A stretch of DNA of 64,000 nt from Variovorax flavidus (GCF_030317145.1 NZ_JASZYE010000003.1:62001-126000), one strand, 5' to 3'. Shown: positions 43,246-54,865, counted from the stretch's first letter. A program made the numbers and translations. Notes: generated by a model not told the origin, from the sequence alone.

Positions 43246-43644
43246 ATGTCGGACATCGGCCTGACCCATGTAGCGCTTCCCGTGCATTCGCTTGCGGCCA
43301 GCGTGGCGTTCTATGCAAAGTACGCAGGCATGCAAGCCGTGCATTCGCGGCCGGGGGTGGTCTGGATCAGTGACCGCACGAGGCCGTTCGCCATCGTTCT
43401 CATCGAAACGTCGAATGAGATCAAACCGCTGCTGCCGATGGCGCACCTCGGCGTCGGCGTGCGGTCCCGGGAAGAAGTCGACAGGCTCTGCCAGCTTGCA
43501 CGCGAGGATCAATGCCTGGCGCGGGAGCCCCAGGATTCGGGCCCTCCGGTCGGCTACTGGGCGCTGATGCGGGATCCGGACGGCCACACGCTCGAGCTTG
43601 CGTACGGGCAGGAACTGGGTCACGCGGTCGAGGACGCGGCGTGA
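43246..43644 (+). CDS. Glyoxalase/bleomycin-resistance (VOC) family protein
   Basis: 132-residue single VOC module: GLTHVALPVHSLAASVAFYAKY at the N-terminus, with its His as a typical metal ligand, and MRDPDGHTLELAYG at the C-terminus with the Glu ligand. GAGG lies about 8 bases before the ATG at 43246. Substrate not identifiable. Confidence 0.8.
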   Translation: MSDIGLTHVALPVHSLAASVAFYAKYAGMQAVHSRPGVVWISDRTRPFAIVLIETSNEIKPLLPMAHLGVGVRSREEVDRLCQLAREDQCLAREPQDSGPPVGYWALMRDPDGHTLELAYGQELGHAVEDAA

Positions 43645-43701
43645 GCATCCGGGGCGCCATCACAATCGCCATGCCGTCGATTTCTTCTCCTTCAGCGATC
43701 C

Positions 43702-44526
43702 ATGTTCACCCTGACCCGCTTGACAATTCAACGCGCCAAGAAAGAGCGCTTGCCCCAGGTCGCCGGGAGCCTCACGTTCACGACCTTGTTGTCCATCGTG
43801 CCCTTGCTCGCAGCGAGCTTCGCGCTGTTCACGCGATTCCCGATCTTCAAGCGGTTCAAGGACGCGCTGCAGGAGTTCCTGCTGAGCAGGCTGCTTCCGA
43901 CGGACATCGCGCGCACGGTCCTGAAGTACCTCAACCAGTTCGCGGCGAACGCCAGCGGCCTCACATGGGTCGGCTCGCTCTTCCTGCTGGGCACGGCCAT
44001 CGCGATGTTGCTGACCGTGGAGAACGCACTGAACCAGATGTGGGAGGTCCGGAAGAACCGGCCATTCTTCAGGAGGGTCGGCCTCTACCTGCTGATGCTG
44101 GCGGTCGGGCCGCCCGTTCTGGGCCTGAGCCTGTGGGCAACGTCGTATCTGCTGGGCATCTCGATGGGCGTGATCGGCGCGCTGCCACCATCGCTCGCAT
44201 TCGTGCTTGACCTCGGACCGCTCATGCTCGGCGTCGCCGTACTGACGAGCATGTTCTACCTGGTCCCCAACGCCAAGGTACGGCTGCGCGACGCCGTCGC
44301 GGGCGGCTTGATCGCCAGCGTGGCCTTCGAGCTCGGCAAGCGCGGCTTCACCGCGTACCTCGTCAAGGTGCCGACGTACAAGGCGCTGTACGGGACGTTC
44401 GCCGCCCTCCCGATGTTCCTGCTGTGGGTGTACTTCTCGTGGCTGGTCACGCTGGTCGCGGCCATGATGACGGCCAACCTGGCGCTCACCCGGCGGCGAT
44501 CGGGGGGCAAGTCCGCTCGCGGGTAG
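43702..44526 (+). CDS. YihY/BrkB family membrane protein
   Basis: 274-residue inner-membrane protein with about six helices and the family signatures LPQVAGSLTFTTLLSIVPLLA near the N-terminus and YKALYGTFAALPMFLLWVYFSW near the C-terminus. Members were once called ribonuclease BN in error; function is still unclear. The C-terminus is basic. Confidence 0.87.
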   Translation: MFTLTRLTIQRAKKERLPQVAGSLTFTTLLSIVPLLAASFALFTRFPIFKRFKDALQEFLLSRLLPTDIARTVLKYLNQFAANASGLTWVGSLFLLGTAIAMLLTVENALNQMWEVRKNRPFFRRVGLYLLMLAVGPPVLGLSLWATSYLLGISMGVIGALPPSLAFVLDLGPLMLGVAVLTSMFYLVPNAKVRLRDAVAGGLIASVAFELGKRGFTAYLVKVPTYKALYGTFAALPMFLLWVYFSWLVTLVAAMMTANLALTRRRSGGKSARG

Positions 44527-44590
44527 CCGCGTCGAGGCCGGTGGACAATCCCAGTCCCGAGACAATCCACCTGAATCTCCCGTACCGGCA

Positions 44591-45838
44591 ATGTCCCTCA
44601 CGCTCCTTTTCCTGCAGCTCACCGTCATCCTGGTCACCGCACGCGCTTGCGGCCTTGCGCTGCGCGCGGTGGGCCAACCCATGGTCATTGGCGAGATGGC
44701 GGCCGGCATCCTGCTCGGACCGGTGGTGTTCGGCGCGCTGTTCCCGCAGTGGCATGCGCAGCTCTTCCCGCCGGCGTCGCTGCCGGGCCTGTCCTCGCTG
44801 GCGACGATGGGCGTGGTGCTGTTCATGTTCATCGTCGGTGCGGAACTCCGCGCGCCCAGCGGCATGGGCGCCCAACTCAAGGCCGCGGGCTGGGTCGGGC
44901 TGTCGAGCATGGCGTTGCCGATGGTGCTGGGCGTGGCGATCGCACCCGTGCTGCATCCGTCGCTCGCGCCGCAGGGCGTTGCCTTCTGGCCGTTCGCGCT
45001 TTTCCTGGGCGTGGCGCTGTCGATCACCGCTTTCCCTGTCCTGGCGCGCATCCTGAAGGATCGCAACATGACCCGCACGCGTGTCGGCCAGTTGTCACTG
45101 GGCGCCGCTGGCGTAGTGGACGCGCTGGCATGGGTGCTGCTGGCGCTGGTCGTCGCGCTGGCGAGCACGGGCGGCGGCCTGCAGGGTTTCCTGCGCATCG
45201 CGCTGGGGTTGGCGGTGATGGTGGCCGTGGTGTTGCTGATCGTGAGGCCCCTGCTGGCCCGGCAGCTTCGCAGGCACGCACCCGACGGCGTGCCCTCTCC
45301 GATGGTGCTCGCCGCGCTGCTCATCGGCCTTTTCGTCTGCGCCATGCTCACCGAATGGCTGCACCTGCACGCGGTGTTCGGCGCCTTCCTGTTCGGCATC
45401 GCGCTGCCGCGCGACGACCGGCTGCTGCGCGCGCTGGAAGCCCGGATCGAGCCACTGTCGATCGTCGTGCTGATGCCGATCTTCTTCGCGCTGGCCGGCC
45501 TGGGCACCTCCTCCGGCGCGTTCGCCAATGCGGGCCTGGGTGCGCTCGGCCTGATCCTGCTGGTGGCCTGCGCAGGCAAGATCGTCGGCGGAGCGGCCGG
45601 CGCGCGTGTGTGCGGCTACGGATGGCGCGAAAGCCTGGCGACCGGCGCGCTCATGAATTCGCGCGGGCTCATGGAACTCATCGTCATCAAGGTCGGCCTT
45701 GACACCGGACTAATCGGCGCCGAGTTGTTCACAATGCTTCTGGTGATGGCGCTGGTTACCACGGCCGCGACCGGGCCGCTGCTGTCCCTGATCGGCCGGA
45801 AGAGCCTGGAAGCCGTCGACCAGGCCAAGCGTACCTAG
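44591..45838 (+). CDS. CPA2-type cation:proton antiporter
   Basis: 415-residue Na+/H+ exchanger-family membrane protein (KefB/CPA2-like) with about 12 helices. N-terminal GQPMVIGEMAAGILLGP and later ALSITAFPVLARILKD are family motifs. It has no C-terminal TrkA-N/RCK domain, unlike KefB/KefC, so it is probably not glutathione-gated. It is 64 bases after the YihY-type gene. Confidence 0.87.
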   Translation: MSLTLLFLQLTVILVTARACGLALRAVGQPMVIGEMAAGILLGPVVFGALFPQWHAQLFPPASLPGLSSLATMGVVLFMFIVGAELRAPSGMGAQLKAAGWVGLSSMALPMVLGVAIAPVLHPSLAPQGVAFWPFALFLGVALSITAFPVLARILKDRNMTRTRVGQLSLGAAGVVDALAWVLLALVVALASTGGGLQGFLRIALGLAVMVAVVLLIVRPLLARQLRRHAPDGVPSPMVLAALLIGLFVCAMLTEWLHLHAVFGAFLFGIALPRDDRLLRALEARIEPLSIVVLMPIFFALAGLGTSSGAFANAGLGALGLILLVACAGKIVGGAAGARVCGYGWRESLATGALMNSRGLMELIVIKVGLDTGLIGAELFTMLLVMALVTTAATGPLLSLIGRKSLEAVDQAKRT

Positions 45839-45914
45839 ACCCGGCGGTTCTGTCGGGGCGTTCATCATCGGCGGCGTTCACGCCACCCCCTTCAATTCGA
45901 AAGAGAGTTCCTTC

Positions 45915-47240
45915 ATGGAAGCAAGGCAGGAGTGCGATGTTCTGGTGATCGGCGGCGGGCCGGCGGGCTCGACGATCGCGACGTTGTTGGCGCAAGAAGG
46001 CCGCCGGGTGGTGCTGCTCGAAAAAGACCATCACCCGCGCTTCCATATCGGCGAGTCCTTGCTGCCGGGCAACGTCGAGTTGTTCGAGAAGCTGGGCGTG
46101 CGCGAGCAGGTCGCGAAGATCGGGATGCCGAAGTTCGGCATCGAGTTCGTGCCGCCGGACCTGGACTACTGCAGCTACGTGGACTTTTCGGAAGGATGGG
46201 ACCCATCCAAGGATTCCGCCTGGCAGGTGCGCCGCTCCGAACTGGACTTGCTGCTGTTCCGCAACGCGGAGCAAAAGGGCGCGCTCACGCTCGAAGGCGC
46301 GAAGGTGCGCCAGGTGGACTTCGACGACGCGGGAGCAACCGTGCGCGCGCAGCTCGAGGACGGCACCGCGCGCCAATGGCGGGCGCAATTCGTGGTCGAC
46401 GCCAGCGGCCGGGACACCTTGCTGGCCAACAAGTTCAAGTGCAAGCAGAAGAACGCTGCCCACAACAGCACCGCGCTGTTCGGCCACTTCCGCAACGCGC
46501 GGCGTCTGGAAGGCCGGCGCGAGGGCAACATCAGCATCTGCTGGTTCGAGCACGGCTGGTTCTGGTTCATCCCGCTCGCCGACGGCACGACCAGCGTCGG
46601 CGCGGTCTGCTGGGCCTACTACCTCAAGGCGCGCGACAAGCCGCTGAAGGACTACTTCTACGACACCATCGCGCTCTGCCCCGAGCTCAAGGACCGCCTG
46701 AAGGACGCCACGCTGGTCGACGACAAGGTACACGCCACGGGCAACTTCTCGTACTCCAGCACGCACGCCACCGGCGATCGCTACCTCATGGTGGGCGACG
46801 CCTACACCTTCATCGACCCGATGTTCTCCTCCGGCGTGTTCCTGGCGATGCAGAGCGCCTTCGACGGCGCGAAGCTGGTGGCCACCGCGCTCGACCGGCC
46901 GGGCGAACTCGCGCCGGCACGCGTCGAGCTCGAGCAGCGCATGCGCGTGGGCCCGCGCGACTACTCGTGGTTCATCTATCGGGTGACCAACCCGACGATC
47001 CGCGACATGTTCATGCACCCGAACAACGCCTTCAACGTCAAGCAGGGACTCATGTCGCTGCTGGCGGCCGACATCCACCACGGGCCCGCGTACCGTCGCT
47101 CGCTCTTCATGTTCAAGGCGATGTATTACTTCGTGTCGCTCCTGAACTGGCGGCGCACCTACGCTGGCTGGAAGCGCCACCGCTTCAACATCCGCGACAT
47201 GGGGCCGTTGAAGGGAGAGACGATCCAGCAGGCGGATTGA
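45915..47240 (+). CDS. Flavin-dependent halogenase-like FAD oxidoreductase
   Basis: 441-residue FAD protein: dinucleotide motif VIGGGPAGSTIATLLAQ at about 10-26, HPRFHIGESLLP near 43-54, a GWFWFIPL segment near residue 216 matching the WxWxIP halogenase signature, and LMVGDAYTFIDPMFSSGV near 294. Related proteins of geranylgeranyl-reductase type also share parts of this. No flavin reductase or biosynthetic cluster is adjacent, so halogenation is only a possibility. Confidence 0.8.
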   Translation: MEARQECDVLVIGGGPAGSTIATLLAQEGRRVVLLEKDHHPRFHIGESLLPGNVELFEKLGVREQVAKIGMPKFGIEFVPPDLDYCSYVDFSEGWDPSKDSAWQVRRSELDLLLFRNAEQKGALTLEGAKVRQVDFDDAGATVRAQLEDGTARQWRAQFVVDASGRDTLLANKFKCKQKNAAHNSTALFGHFRNARRLEGRREGNISICWFEHGWFWFIPLADGTTSVGAVCWAYYLKARDKPLKDYFYDTIALCPELKDRLKDATLVDDKVHATGNFSYSSTHATGDRYLMVGDAYTFIDPMFSSGVFLAMQSAFDGAKLVATALDRPGELAPARVELEQRMRVGPRDYSWFIYRVTNPTIRDMFMHPNNAFNVKQGLMSLLAADIHHGPAYRRSLFMFKAMYYFVSLLNWRRTYAGWKRHRFNIRDMGPLKGETIQQAD

Positions 47241-47258
47241 CGCGGCCGCCGAGGCAGC

Positions 47259-47678
47259 TCAGGACTTGGGCTTCTTCGAGGCTTTCGACTTGCCCGAACT
47301 GTTCAGGTCGATCGCTTCGCGAATCAGTGCCTTGAAGGCGGACGCCTCGACCTCTTCGCCTTCCTTGATGTCTATCGCGCGGCGCGTGTTTCCGTCGAGG
47401 CTCGAATTGAAGAGGCCGGCCGGATCTTTCAGGGACGCACCCTTGGCGAAGGTGAGCTTCACGACGCTCTTGTAGGACTCGCCAGTGCAGATGATGCCGT
47501 CGTGCGACCAGACCGGCGTGCCCATCCACTTCCATTCCTCGACGACGTCGGGGTCCGCCTGTTTGACGAGCTCGCGCATCCTGGCAAGGGTTTCGCCGCG
47601 CCAATCGCCGAGATCGGCGATCTTCTGCGTGATGAGTTCCGATGCCGACTGGCCTTCGCTGGCGACCGACTTTTTCAT
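47259..47678 (-). CDS. DUF1801 domain protein
   Basis: 139-residue protein of the YdhG/DUF1801 fold: LARMRELVKQADPDVVEEWKWMGTPVWSHDGIICTGESYKS is typical. The C-terminus is a short Lys/Ser-rich tail. Convergent with the FAD oxidoreductase gene, 18 bases apart. Function unknown. Confidence 0.8.
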   Translation of the reverse strand: MKKSVASEGQSASELITQKIADLGDWRGETLARMRELVKQADPDVVEEWKWMGTPVWSHDGIICTGESYKSVVKLTFAKGASLKDPAGLFNSSLDGNTRRAIDIKEGEEVEASAFKALIREAIDLNSSGKSKASKKPKS

Positions 47679-47977
47679 GCTTTCATCCTAGGAATTGCAG
47701 GAATGGTTCGTTTGCAAGACTGTGGAGGATAGCGATGTCGGACGGCGGGAAGGCGCGTCAGCGAGGCATCGTGCGCGACAGCGTCTTCTGCAACAGGTAG
47801 GCGGCAACTCGCACGCTAAGCACCAGGTCTTCCCGCACGCGTGGGTGCCCGGCTGTGTCCATCGAACTGGGGATGGCCGCGCGACGGATCTTGGAGATGA
47901 TGGCTCCCTACAGTCGCGTCAGGGAGGTGCACCTCACCCTTGCCTTGATCACTGCGCGCCCGCACAAGGAGACTGCC

Positions 47978-48595
47978 ATGAAGCCATCTGACTTCTTCTT
48001 CGGAGCGATGGACTTCTTTGCCGTTCTGCTCCCAGGCGCCATCCTCACGTTTCTCCTGATCCCTCTGGGTTCCGTCTTTGCTCCGGTCGTGCCAGCGTTC
48101 AGTACCGCGCCTGAAAAATGGCTCGCTTTTGGGGCATGCTCCTATCTTTTCGGGCACCTGCTGCACCACGCGGCTTCCTTCCTGGATGCTCTCTACGATG
48201 GCTATGCCAAGCACCGACGGCGGCGGTTCGGAGACGATTTGCTGCTGACGGAGGCCAAGCGCCTTACGACAGAAGACCTTGGCGAGAACTACTCCGACGG
48301 GACATCGACCTTCCACTGGGCGAGTTCGTATGTCAAAGCCAACAACGCGGCCGCCTCCGCCGAGATCGAGCGCTCCGGAGCCGATTCGAAATTCTTCCGC
48401 AGCCTGTGCCTCGTCTCCGGCATTGCGACCGTGCTGTTCCTCATGCGTGGCTGGCCGAGCGAGGGACTCGTACCTGCTGCACTCGCCTTCGCCCTGACGG
48501 TGTTTGCCTACCAGCGGTTCCGCAAGCTGCGCTGGGAAACCACCAAACGGGTCTATGAGTACTTCGTGCTCCTGCGCAAGAAGGCGCCGCGATGA
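47978..48595 (+). CDS. Membrane protein of unknown function
   Basis: 205 residues. Predicted helices lie near residues 8-32, possibly about 45-60, and as a pair around 140-180, with a hydrophilic middle. The ATG at 47978 is preceded by AAGGAG at good spacing; the frame is open upstream without support. No family recognised with confidence. The 299 bases before it (47679-47977) show no other gene. Confidence 0.65.
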   Translation: MKPSDFFFGAMDFFAVLLPGAILTFLLIPLGSVFAPVVPAFSTAPEKWLAFGACSYLFGHLLHHAASFLDALYDGYAKHRRRRFGDDLLLTEAKRLTTEDLGENYSDGTSTFHWASSYVKANNAAASAEIERSGADSKFFRSLCLVSGIATVLFLMRGWPSEGLVPAALAFALTVFAYQRFRKLRWETTKRVYEYFVLLRKKAPR

Positions 48596-48811
48596 ACGGC
48601 GCCGAATCCCCGGCCGGCGCCAAGAGCAACTGAGGAAAGCGGTCCTGATCATGGGGGTCATCCGATGAGGGCGCCGCGCCTTGGCTCGGGCACCCGGTAG
48701 ATGTTGCTGCCATCGTCCGCAGTCCTGGGAAGCCCTCGTGGGGCGGCGCCCGTGCCCGCCACGCGCCGCGTGCAGGTTACAACTCCCGACCAACGCCGGC
48801 CGGCCCGACCC

Positions 48812-48839
48812 TTGAAAGCGTGCAAAAGGCCCTTATGAT
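48812..48839 (+). promoter_or_regulatory. groESL promoter (sigma-70, with overlapping sigma-32-like elements)
   Basis: TTGAAA (48812-48817), a 16-base spacer and TATGAT (48834-48839) make a good sigma-70 promoter. The same DNA reads CCCTTGAAA (48809-48817) and, 12 bases on, CCCTTATGAT, close to sigma-32 boxes, so both factors may use it. Confidence 0.75.
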
Positions 48840-48865
48840 TAGCACTCGTCCAAGTTGAGTGCTAA
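48839..48865. promoter_or_regulatory. CIRCE element (HrcA operator)
   Basis: TTAGCACTC (48839-48847), 9-base spacer, GAGTGCTAA (48857-48865): a perfect copy of the CIRCE consensus. It overlaps the last base of the -10 box and the transcription start, so HrcA would block initiation at normal temperature. Confidence 0.97.
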
Positions 48866-48944
48866 CAACACCGGCTTTTGACGTTGTGGAGCCGGCAACC
48901 GCGCCGGTGCCCGAACCAACCCCCGTTTCTTATCAGGAGATGCA

Positions 48945-49235
48945 ATGAAACTTCGTCCTTTGCACGATCGCGTGATCGTCAAGCGCATTGAAAGCGAAAC
49001 CAAGACCGCCTCGGGCATCGTGATCCCCGACAACGCGGCCGAAAAGCCCGATCAAGGCGAAGTGCTGGCCGTGGGCCCTGGCAAGAAGAACGACAAGGGC
49101 GAACTCGGCGCGATGAGCGTCAAGGTCGGTGACCGCGTCCTGTTCGGCAAGTACAGCGGCCAGACCGTCAAGGTCGACGGCGACGAACTGCTGGTCATGA
49201 AGGAAGACGACCTGTTCGCAGTCGTCGAGAAGTAA
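48945..49235 (+). CDS. groES: Co-chaperonin GroES
   Basis: 96-residue lid subunit of the GroEL-GroES folding chamber in the cytoplasm. It starts [14 protein letters not shown], has the mobile-loop region [14 protein letters not shown] near 18-31, and ends with VVEK. An AGGAG site lies 7 bases before the ATG. Controlled by CIRCE/HrcA and followed 48 bases later by groEL. Confidence 0.98.
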   Translation: MKLRPLHDRVIVKRIESETKTASGIVIPDNAAEKPDQGEVLAVGPGKKNDKGELGAMSVKVGDRVLFGKYSGQTVKVDGDELLVMKEDDLFAVVEK

Positions 49236-50936
<1,701 letters not shown>

Positions 50937-50962
50937 TTCACGCCCGGCTTCCAGCCAACAAG

Positions 50963-50994
50963 AAAACCCCGCAGCTCGCGCTGCGGGGTTTTTT
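50963..50994 (+). terminator. Rho-independent terminator of groESL
   Basis: AACCCCGCAG (50965-50974), 6-base loop, CTGCGGGGTT (50981-50990), followed by a run of six T (50989-50994). Confidence 0.95.
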
Positions 50995-51044
50995 CGTTTT
51001 GGGGGAAAAGCGCCACACTCGGAGGACATGAGGAGCCAGCCGGA

Positions 51045-51791
51045 ATGAAATCACCCAACCATTCGAATCCCAGTCAATCCGCTACCGCCCTGCCACGTCG
51101 ACCGGTGCTGGCGGCACTCGCCGCGCTGGCGGGACTGGGGCTGTGGCGAGCGACGCCGTCGATGGCGGCCGAGCGCGCGGTGGTCATCCCCCCGCCCAAG
51201 GACGACCAGGCCGCAGCCGGTGGCGCGACGTCCGAGACGGCCGTGCTCGCGGGCGGCTGCTTCTGGGGTGTGCAGGGCGTGTTCCAGCATGTCAAGGGCG
51301 TGAGCAGCGCGGTATCGGGCTATGCCGGCGGGGATGCCGCCTCCGCCAACTACGACGCGGTCGGGCTGGGCAACACGGGCCACGCCGAATCGGTCCGCAT
51401 CACCTACGACCCCCGGCAGATCAGCTTCGGACGGCTGCTGCAGATCTATTTTTCGGTCGCCCACAATCCGACCGAGCTGAACCGGCAGGGACCGGACACC
51501 GGCACCCAGTACCGCTCGACGATCTTTCCGGCCAATGCCGAGCAGACGCGCATCGCCAGGAGCTACATCGCGCAACTCGACAAGGCCAAGGTGTTCGGCA
51601 AGCCGATCGCGACCACCATCGAGCCGCTGAAGGCCTTCTATCCGGCGGAGGGCTACCACCAGGATTTCATGACGCGCAACCCGGACCATCCGTACATTGC
51701 TTTCAACGACCTGCCGAAGGTCGACAACCTGAAGCGCGTGTTTCCCGAAACCTATCGCGTGAAGCCGGTGCTGGTGGGCTCCGGCGCCTGA
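51045..51791 (+). CDS. msrA: Exported peptide-methionine (S)-S-oxide reductase MsrA
   Basis: 248-residue MsrA, longer than cytoplasmic forms (about 180) because of an N-terminal signal or anchor (residues about 18-42, with an RR pair followed by a hydrophobic stretch). Catalytic Cys72 is in GGCFWG. GYAGG, the GHAE motif and the YHQDF motif near the C-terminus are conserved. Acts on oxidised methionine, probably in the periplasm. No msrB beside it. Confidence 0.92.
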   Translation: MKSPNHSNPSQSATALPRRPVLAALAALAGLGLWRATPSMAAERAVVIPPPKDDQAAAGGATSETAVLAGGCFWGVQGVFQHVKGVSSAVSGYAGGDAASANYDAVGLGNTGHAESVRITYDPRQISFGRLLQIYFSVAHNPTELNRQGPDTGTQYRSTIFPANAEQTRIARSYIAQLDKAKVFGKPIATTIEPLKAFYPAEGYHQDFMTRNPDHPYIAFNDLPKVDNLKRVFPETYRVKPVLVGSGA

Positions 51792-51821
51792 GCGGCGCTG
51801 AAGCGAATCGCAGCAGCAGGA

Positions 51822-52172
51822 TCAGGCGCCGGCCGGCACCGGCGCGGGTGGCGGCCCGTACTCATTGGACTCGGGCTGGCTGGGCTGCACCGTGAAATAG
51901 AGGAGCACCAGGCCCCCGATCACAGGGATCAGCCCGAGCAGCAGCCACCAGCCGCTCTTGCCGATGTCATGCAGCCGGCGTGCGCCGGCCGCCAGCAGTG
52001 GCAGCAGGAAGACCAGCACCACGATGAAGTAGATGTATTCGTGAATGAAGCCGGTCACGAACGCCAGGATGATGTACGCCAGGATGAACCACCAGTACTC
52101 GGGCCGCGATGCGCGACCCGAAAAGTCCACGTACTTGCGAAAGCAGGTCTGAACGGCCTGTTGAAAGTTCAT
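51822..52172 (-). CDS. DUF805 membrane protein
   Basis: 116-residue inner-membrane protein of the DUF805/YhaH family: FSGRASRPEYWWF near residue 17, then LLAAGARRLHDIGKSGWWLL, with about three helices and a proline-rich C-terminus. The ATG at 52172 follows GAGGAG. Function unknown. Confidence 0.85.
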   Translation of the reverse strand: MNFQQAVQTCFRKYVDFSGRASRPEYWWFILAYIILAFVTGFIHEYIYFIVVLVFLLPLLAAGARRLHDIGKSGWWLLLGLIPVIGGLVLLYFTVQPSQPESNEYGPPPAPVPAGA

Positions 52173-52249
52173 GTGCAAACTCCTCTTGTTGATTCCCACG
52201 GGAAAACCCCGCGGCCATCATATAGAGCAGTTCGCCGGCCCCGAACGCT

Positions 52250-53806
52250 TCAGGCGTGCTGCCGCAAACGTTCGAGCAGGCCGGCGGTCGACGCATCGAG
52301 ACCCTGAGCATTGCCCGAGGCAAGCCGCGGCTCGATGTCCTTGGCGAGCACCTTGCCGAGTTCGACCCCCCACTGGTCGAAGCTGTTGATGCCCCAGAGC
52401 GAGCCGCTGGTGAACACGCGGTGCTCGTAGAGCGCCAGGAAGGCGCCGAGCGACTCGGGCGTCAGCTTCTCCATCACGAAGAAGGTGCTGGGCCTGTTGC
52501 CGGGGAAGTTCCGGTGGCCGCCTTCGTCGCGCTGGCCGAGCATCAGCGCCTGAGCCTGCGCGAGCGCGTTGGCCAGCAGCTTGGGGTGATGGCCTTCGAG
52601 GTCGTGCGCAGCATCGCGCACCGCGATGAACTCCAGCGGGATCACGTCCGTGCCCTGATGCAGCATCTGGAAATAGGCGTGCTGGCCGTTGGTGCCCGGT
52701 TCGCCCCAGAGCACGGGCGAGGTCCCGAAGGTCAGCATCTTGCCGGCCATGTCGACCTGTTTGCCGTTGCTTTCCATTTCGAGCTGCTGCAGGTAGGCGG
52801 GCAGGCGCTTGAGCGCGCTGTGGTACGGGGCGATGCCCCGGCTGGTGAAGCGGTGGAAGTTGCGATACCAGACATCGAGCAGGCCCAGACGCACGGGCAG
52901 GTTCTGCTCGAGCGGCGCCGTGCGGAAGTGCTCGTCCATCGCATGCGCGCCGGCGAGCAATGCACGAAAGCCATCCGCGCCGATCGCCAGCGCAATCGGC
53001 AGGCCGATCGCCGACCACAGCGAATAGCGTCCGCCGACCCAGTCCCAGAATCCGAAGGTCGTCTCGATGCCGAAGGCGCGGGCTGCCTCGACGTTGGTCG
53101 TGAGCGCAGCGAAATGACGGGCGATGTCCACGCTGCCGGACTGCTCGAACCAGCGCTTGGCCGATTGCGCGTTCGCCATCGTCTCGGCCGTGGTGAAGGT
53201 CTTCGACGCGATCAGGAACAACGTGTGCTCGGGTGCCAGGCCCCGCAGGACGCCCGCCAGTTCATGTCCGTCGACGTTCGAGACGAAGTGGAACCGCTTG
53301 CCGGGCGCCACGTACTGGTCGAGCGCCAGCACCGCCATCTGCGGCCCCAGATCGGACCCGCCGATGCCGATGTTGACCACGTCGGTGATCGTGTGGTCGG
53401 CGCGCACTTCCTCTGCAAACGCAAGCATCGCGGTCAGCGTGGACTGCACGTCGCCGAAAGCAGCGGCGAGGTCTCCGGCGACGGGCGCCGAAGCCGGCCG
53501 CCTGAGGAGCGTATGCAGCACTGCCCGGTCCTCGGTCGCGTTGATGTGCTCGCCCGCGAACATCGCGTCCCGATGCGCCTCCAGGCCCGATTCGCGGGCG
53601 ACGGCCAGCAGGAGTTCCTCGGTCCGTGAATCGAACAGATTCTTCGAAAGATCGGCAAAAAGATGCGGCGCCGATTGGCTCAAGGCGCCGAAACGCTTCG
53701 GATCGGCAACAAAGGCCTTTCGCACATCGAAGCCAAGGCCGACCCTGTCGTAGTGCAACTGGAGTTCGGCCCACGCGGCCGTTCGATCGCAGCGCGTTCT
53801 CGTCAT
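52250..53806 (-). CDS. pgi: Glucose-6-phosphate isomerase
   Basis: 518-residue enzyme interconverting glucose 6-phosphate and fructose 6-phosphate. Motifs: [13 protein letters not shown] (about 150), IASKTFTT, and [19 protein letters not shown] (about 370). The start overlaps the tal stop by 4 bases, so the two sugar-phosphate genes are co-translated. Confidence 0.97.
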   Translation of the reverse strand: MTRTRCDRTAAWAELQLHYDRVGLGFDVRKAFVADPKRFGALSQSAPHLFADLSKNLFDSRTEELLLAVARESGLEAHRDAMFAGEHINATEDRAVLHTLLRRPASAPVAGDLAAAFGDVQSTLTAMLAFAEEVRADHTITDVVNIGIGGSDLGPQMAVLALDQYVAPGKRFHFVSNVDGHELAGVLRGLAPEHTLFLIASKTFTTAETMANAQSAKRWFEQSGSVDIARHFAALTTNVEAARAFGIETTFGFWDWVGGRYSLWSAIGLPIALAIGADGFRALLAGAHAMDEHFRTAPLEQNLPVRLGLLDVWYRNFHRFTSRGIAPYHSALKRLPAYLQQLEMESNGKQVDMAGKMLTFGTSPVLWGEPGTNGQHAYFQMLHQGTDVIPLEFIAVRDAAHDLEGHHPKLLANALAQAQALMLGQRDEGGHRNFPGNRPSTFFVMEKLTPESLGAFLALYEHRVFTSGSLWGINSFDQWGVELGKVLAKDIEPRLASGNAQGLDASTAGLLERLRQHA

Positions 53807-54753
53807 GTGGCCTCCATCAGCTTTTCGAGCTTCACCGCGTCGGCCGCGAATGCGCGAATGCCTTCGGCGAGCTTTTCGGTGGCCATCGCATCCTCGTTCA
53901 GGGCGAAGCGGAATGCAGGCTCATCGAGCGTCACCTTCGGGATGTCGAGACGCCTCGCCGCCTCGGCGTCCAGGGCATGGCTCAGGGGCGCGTCGCTCGC
54001 GGCCAGCTCGCCCAGCAACTCGGGGCTGATGGTCAGCAGGTCGCAGCCGGCGAGCGCGGCGATCTGCCCGACATTGCGGAAGCTCGCGCCCATGACCTCT
54101 GTAGCGATGCCGTGCTTCTTGTAGTAATCGAAGATCTGGCGCACCGACTTCACGCCCGGATCGTTGGCGCCGGCCTTGTCCGCTTCGTTCCAGTGGCTGC
54201 CGGCAGATTTCTTGTACCAGTCGTAGATGCGCCCGACGAAGGGCGAGATCAGCTGCACCCCGGCCGCGCCGCAAGCGACTGCCTGCGCAAAGGAGAACAG
54301 CAGCGTGAGATTGCAATGGATGCCTTTTTTCTCGAGCTGCCGCGCCGCCTCGATGCCTTCCCAGGTGGAGGCGATCTTGATCAGCAGTCGCTTCTCGATA
54401 TCGACGCCCTCTGCACGATAGAGCCCCACGATCCGCTCCGCCCGGGCGATGGTCGCTTCCGGGTCGAAACTCAGCCGCGCGTCGACCTCGGTCGAAACCC
54501 GGCCCGGGATGATCGAAAGGATCTCGGTGCCGAAGCGCACCAGCAGTCGATCGATGACCTCGTCGATGGGCTGGCCGTTGTGCTTCCTGACCGCTTCGTC
54601 CAGCAGCGGCCGGTATTCCGGCTTTTGCACGGCTTTCAGGATCAGCGACGGATTGGTCGTCGCGTCCTGGGGCTTGAACTGGGCCAGTTGGCGGAAATCA
54701 CCGGTGTCGGCCACTACGGTGGTCCATTGACGGAGGGCATCGAGTTGGTTCAT
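53803..54753 (-). CDS. tal: Transaldolase
   Basis: 316-residue TalB-type transaldolase of the non-oxidative pentose-phosphate branch. [11 protein letters not shown] near residue 30 and [13 protein letters not shown] near 130, with the Schiff-base lysine, are diagnostic. The ATG at 54753 begins [10 protein letters not shown] as in the family; the longer open frame upstream is unsupported. Overlaps pgi by 4 bases. Confidence 0.96.
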   Translation of the reverse strand: MNQLDALRQWTTVVADTGDFRQLAQFKPQDATTNPSLILKAVQKPEYRPLLDEAVRKHNGQPIDEVIDRLLVRFGTEILSIIPGRVSTEVDARLSFDPEATIARAERIVGLYRAEGVDIEKRLLIKIASTWEGIEAARQLEKKGIHCNLTLLFSFAQAVACGAAGVQLISPFVGRIYDWYKKSAGSHWNEADKAGANDPGVKSVRQIFDYYKKHGIATEVMGASFRNVGQIAALAGCDLLTISPELLGELAASDAPLSHALDAEAARRLDIPKVTLDEPAFRFALNEDAMATEKLAEGIRAFAADAVKLEKLMEAT

Positions 54754-54865
54754 GCGGCCATTATCCCGCCGCAAAACTACAGCCCGTGTGGTCCCTGGCT
54801 GACGCGACATGGCGTGGCTGGTAACTAATCTTGCTGTTTGCTTGTATGCCCTCCGGAGAAACGCC

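Larger units (their letters stand above)
48596..48944. promoter_or_regulatory. Intergenic region with the heat-shock promoter of groESL
   Basis: 349 gene-free bases. The first 210 or so hold nothing recognisable. The rest contains the promoter at 48812-48839, the CIRCE operator at 48839-48865 and an 80-base leader to groES. Confidence 0.7.

Noticed and set aside
43660-45579. A 639-codon minus-strand frame
   Set aside because: Antisense to the YihY and antiporter genes; no motif, and both plus-strand genes are well supported.
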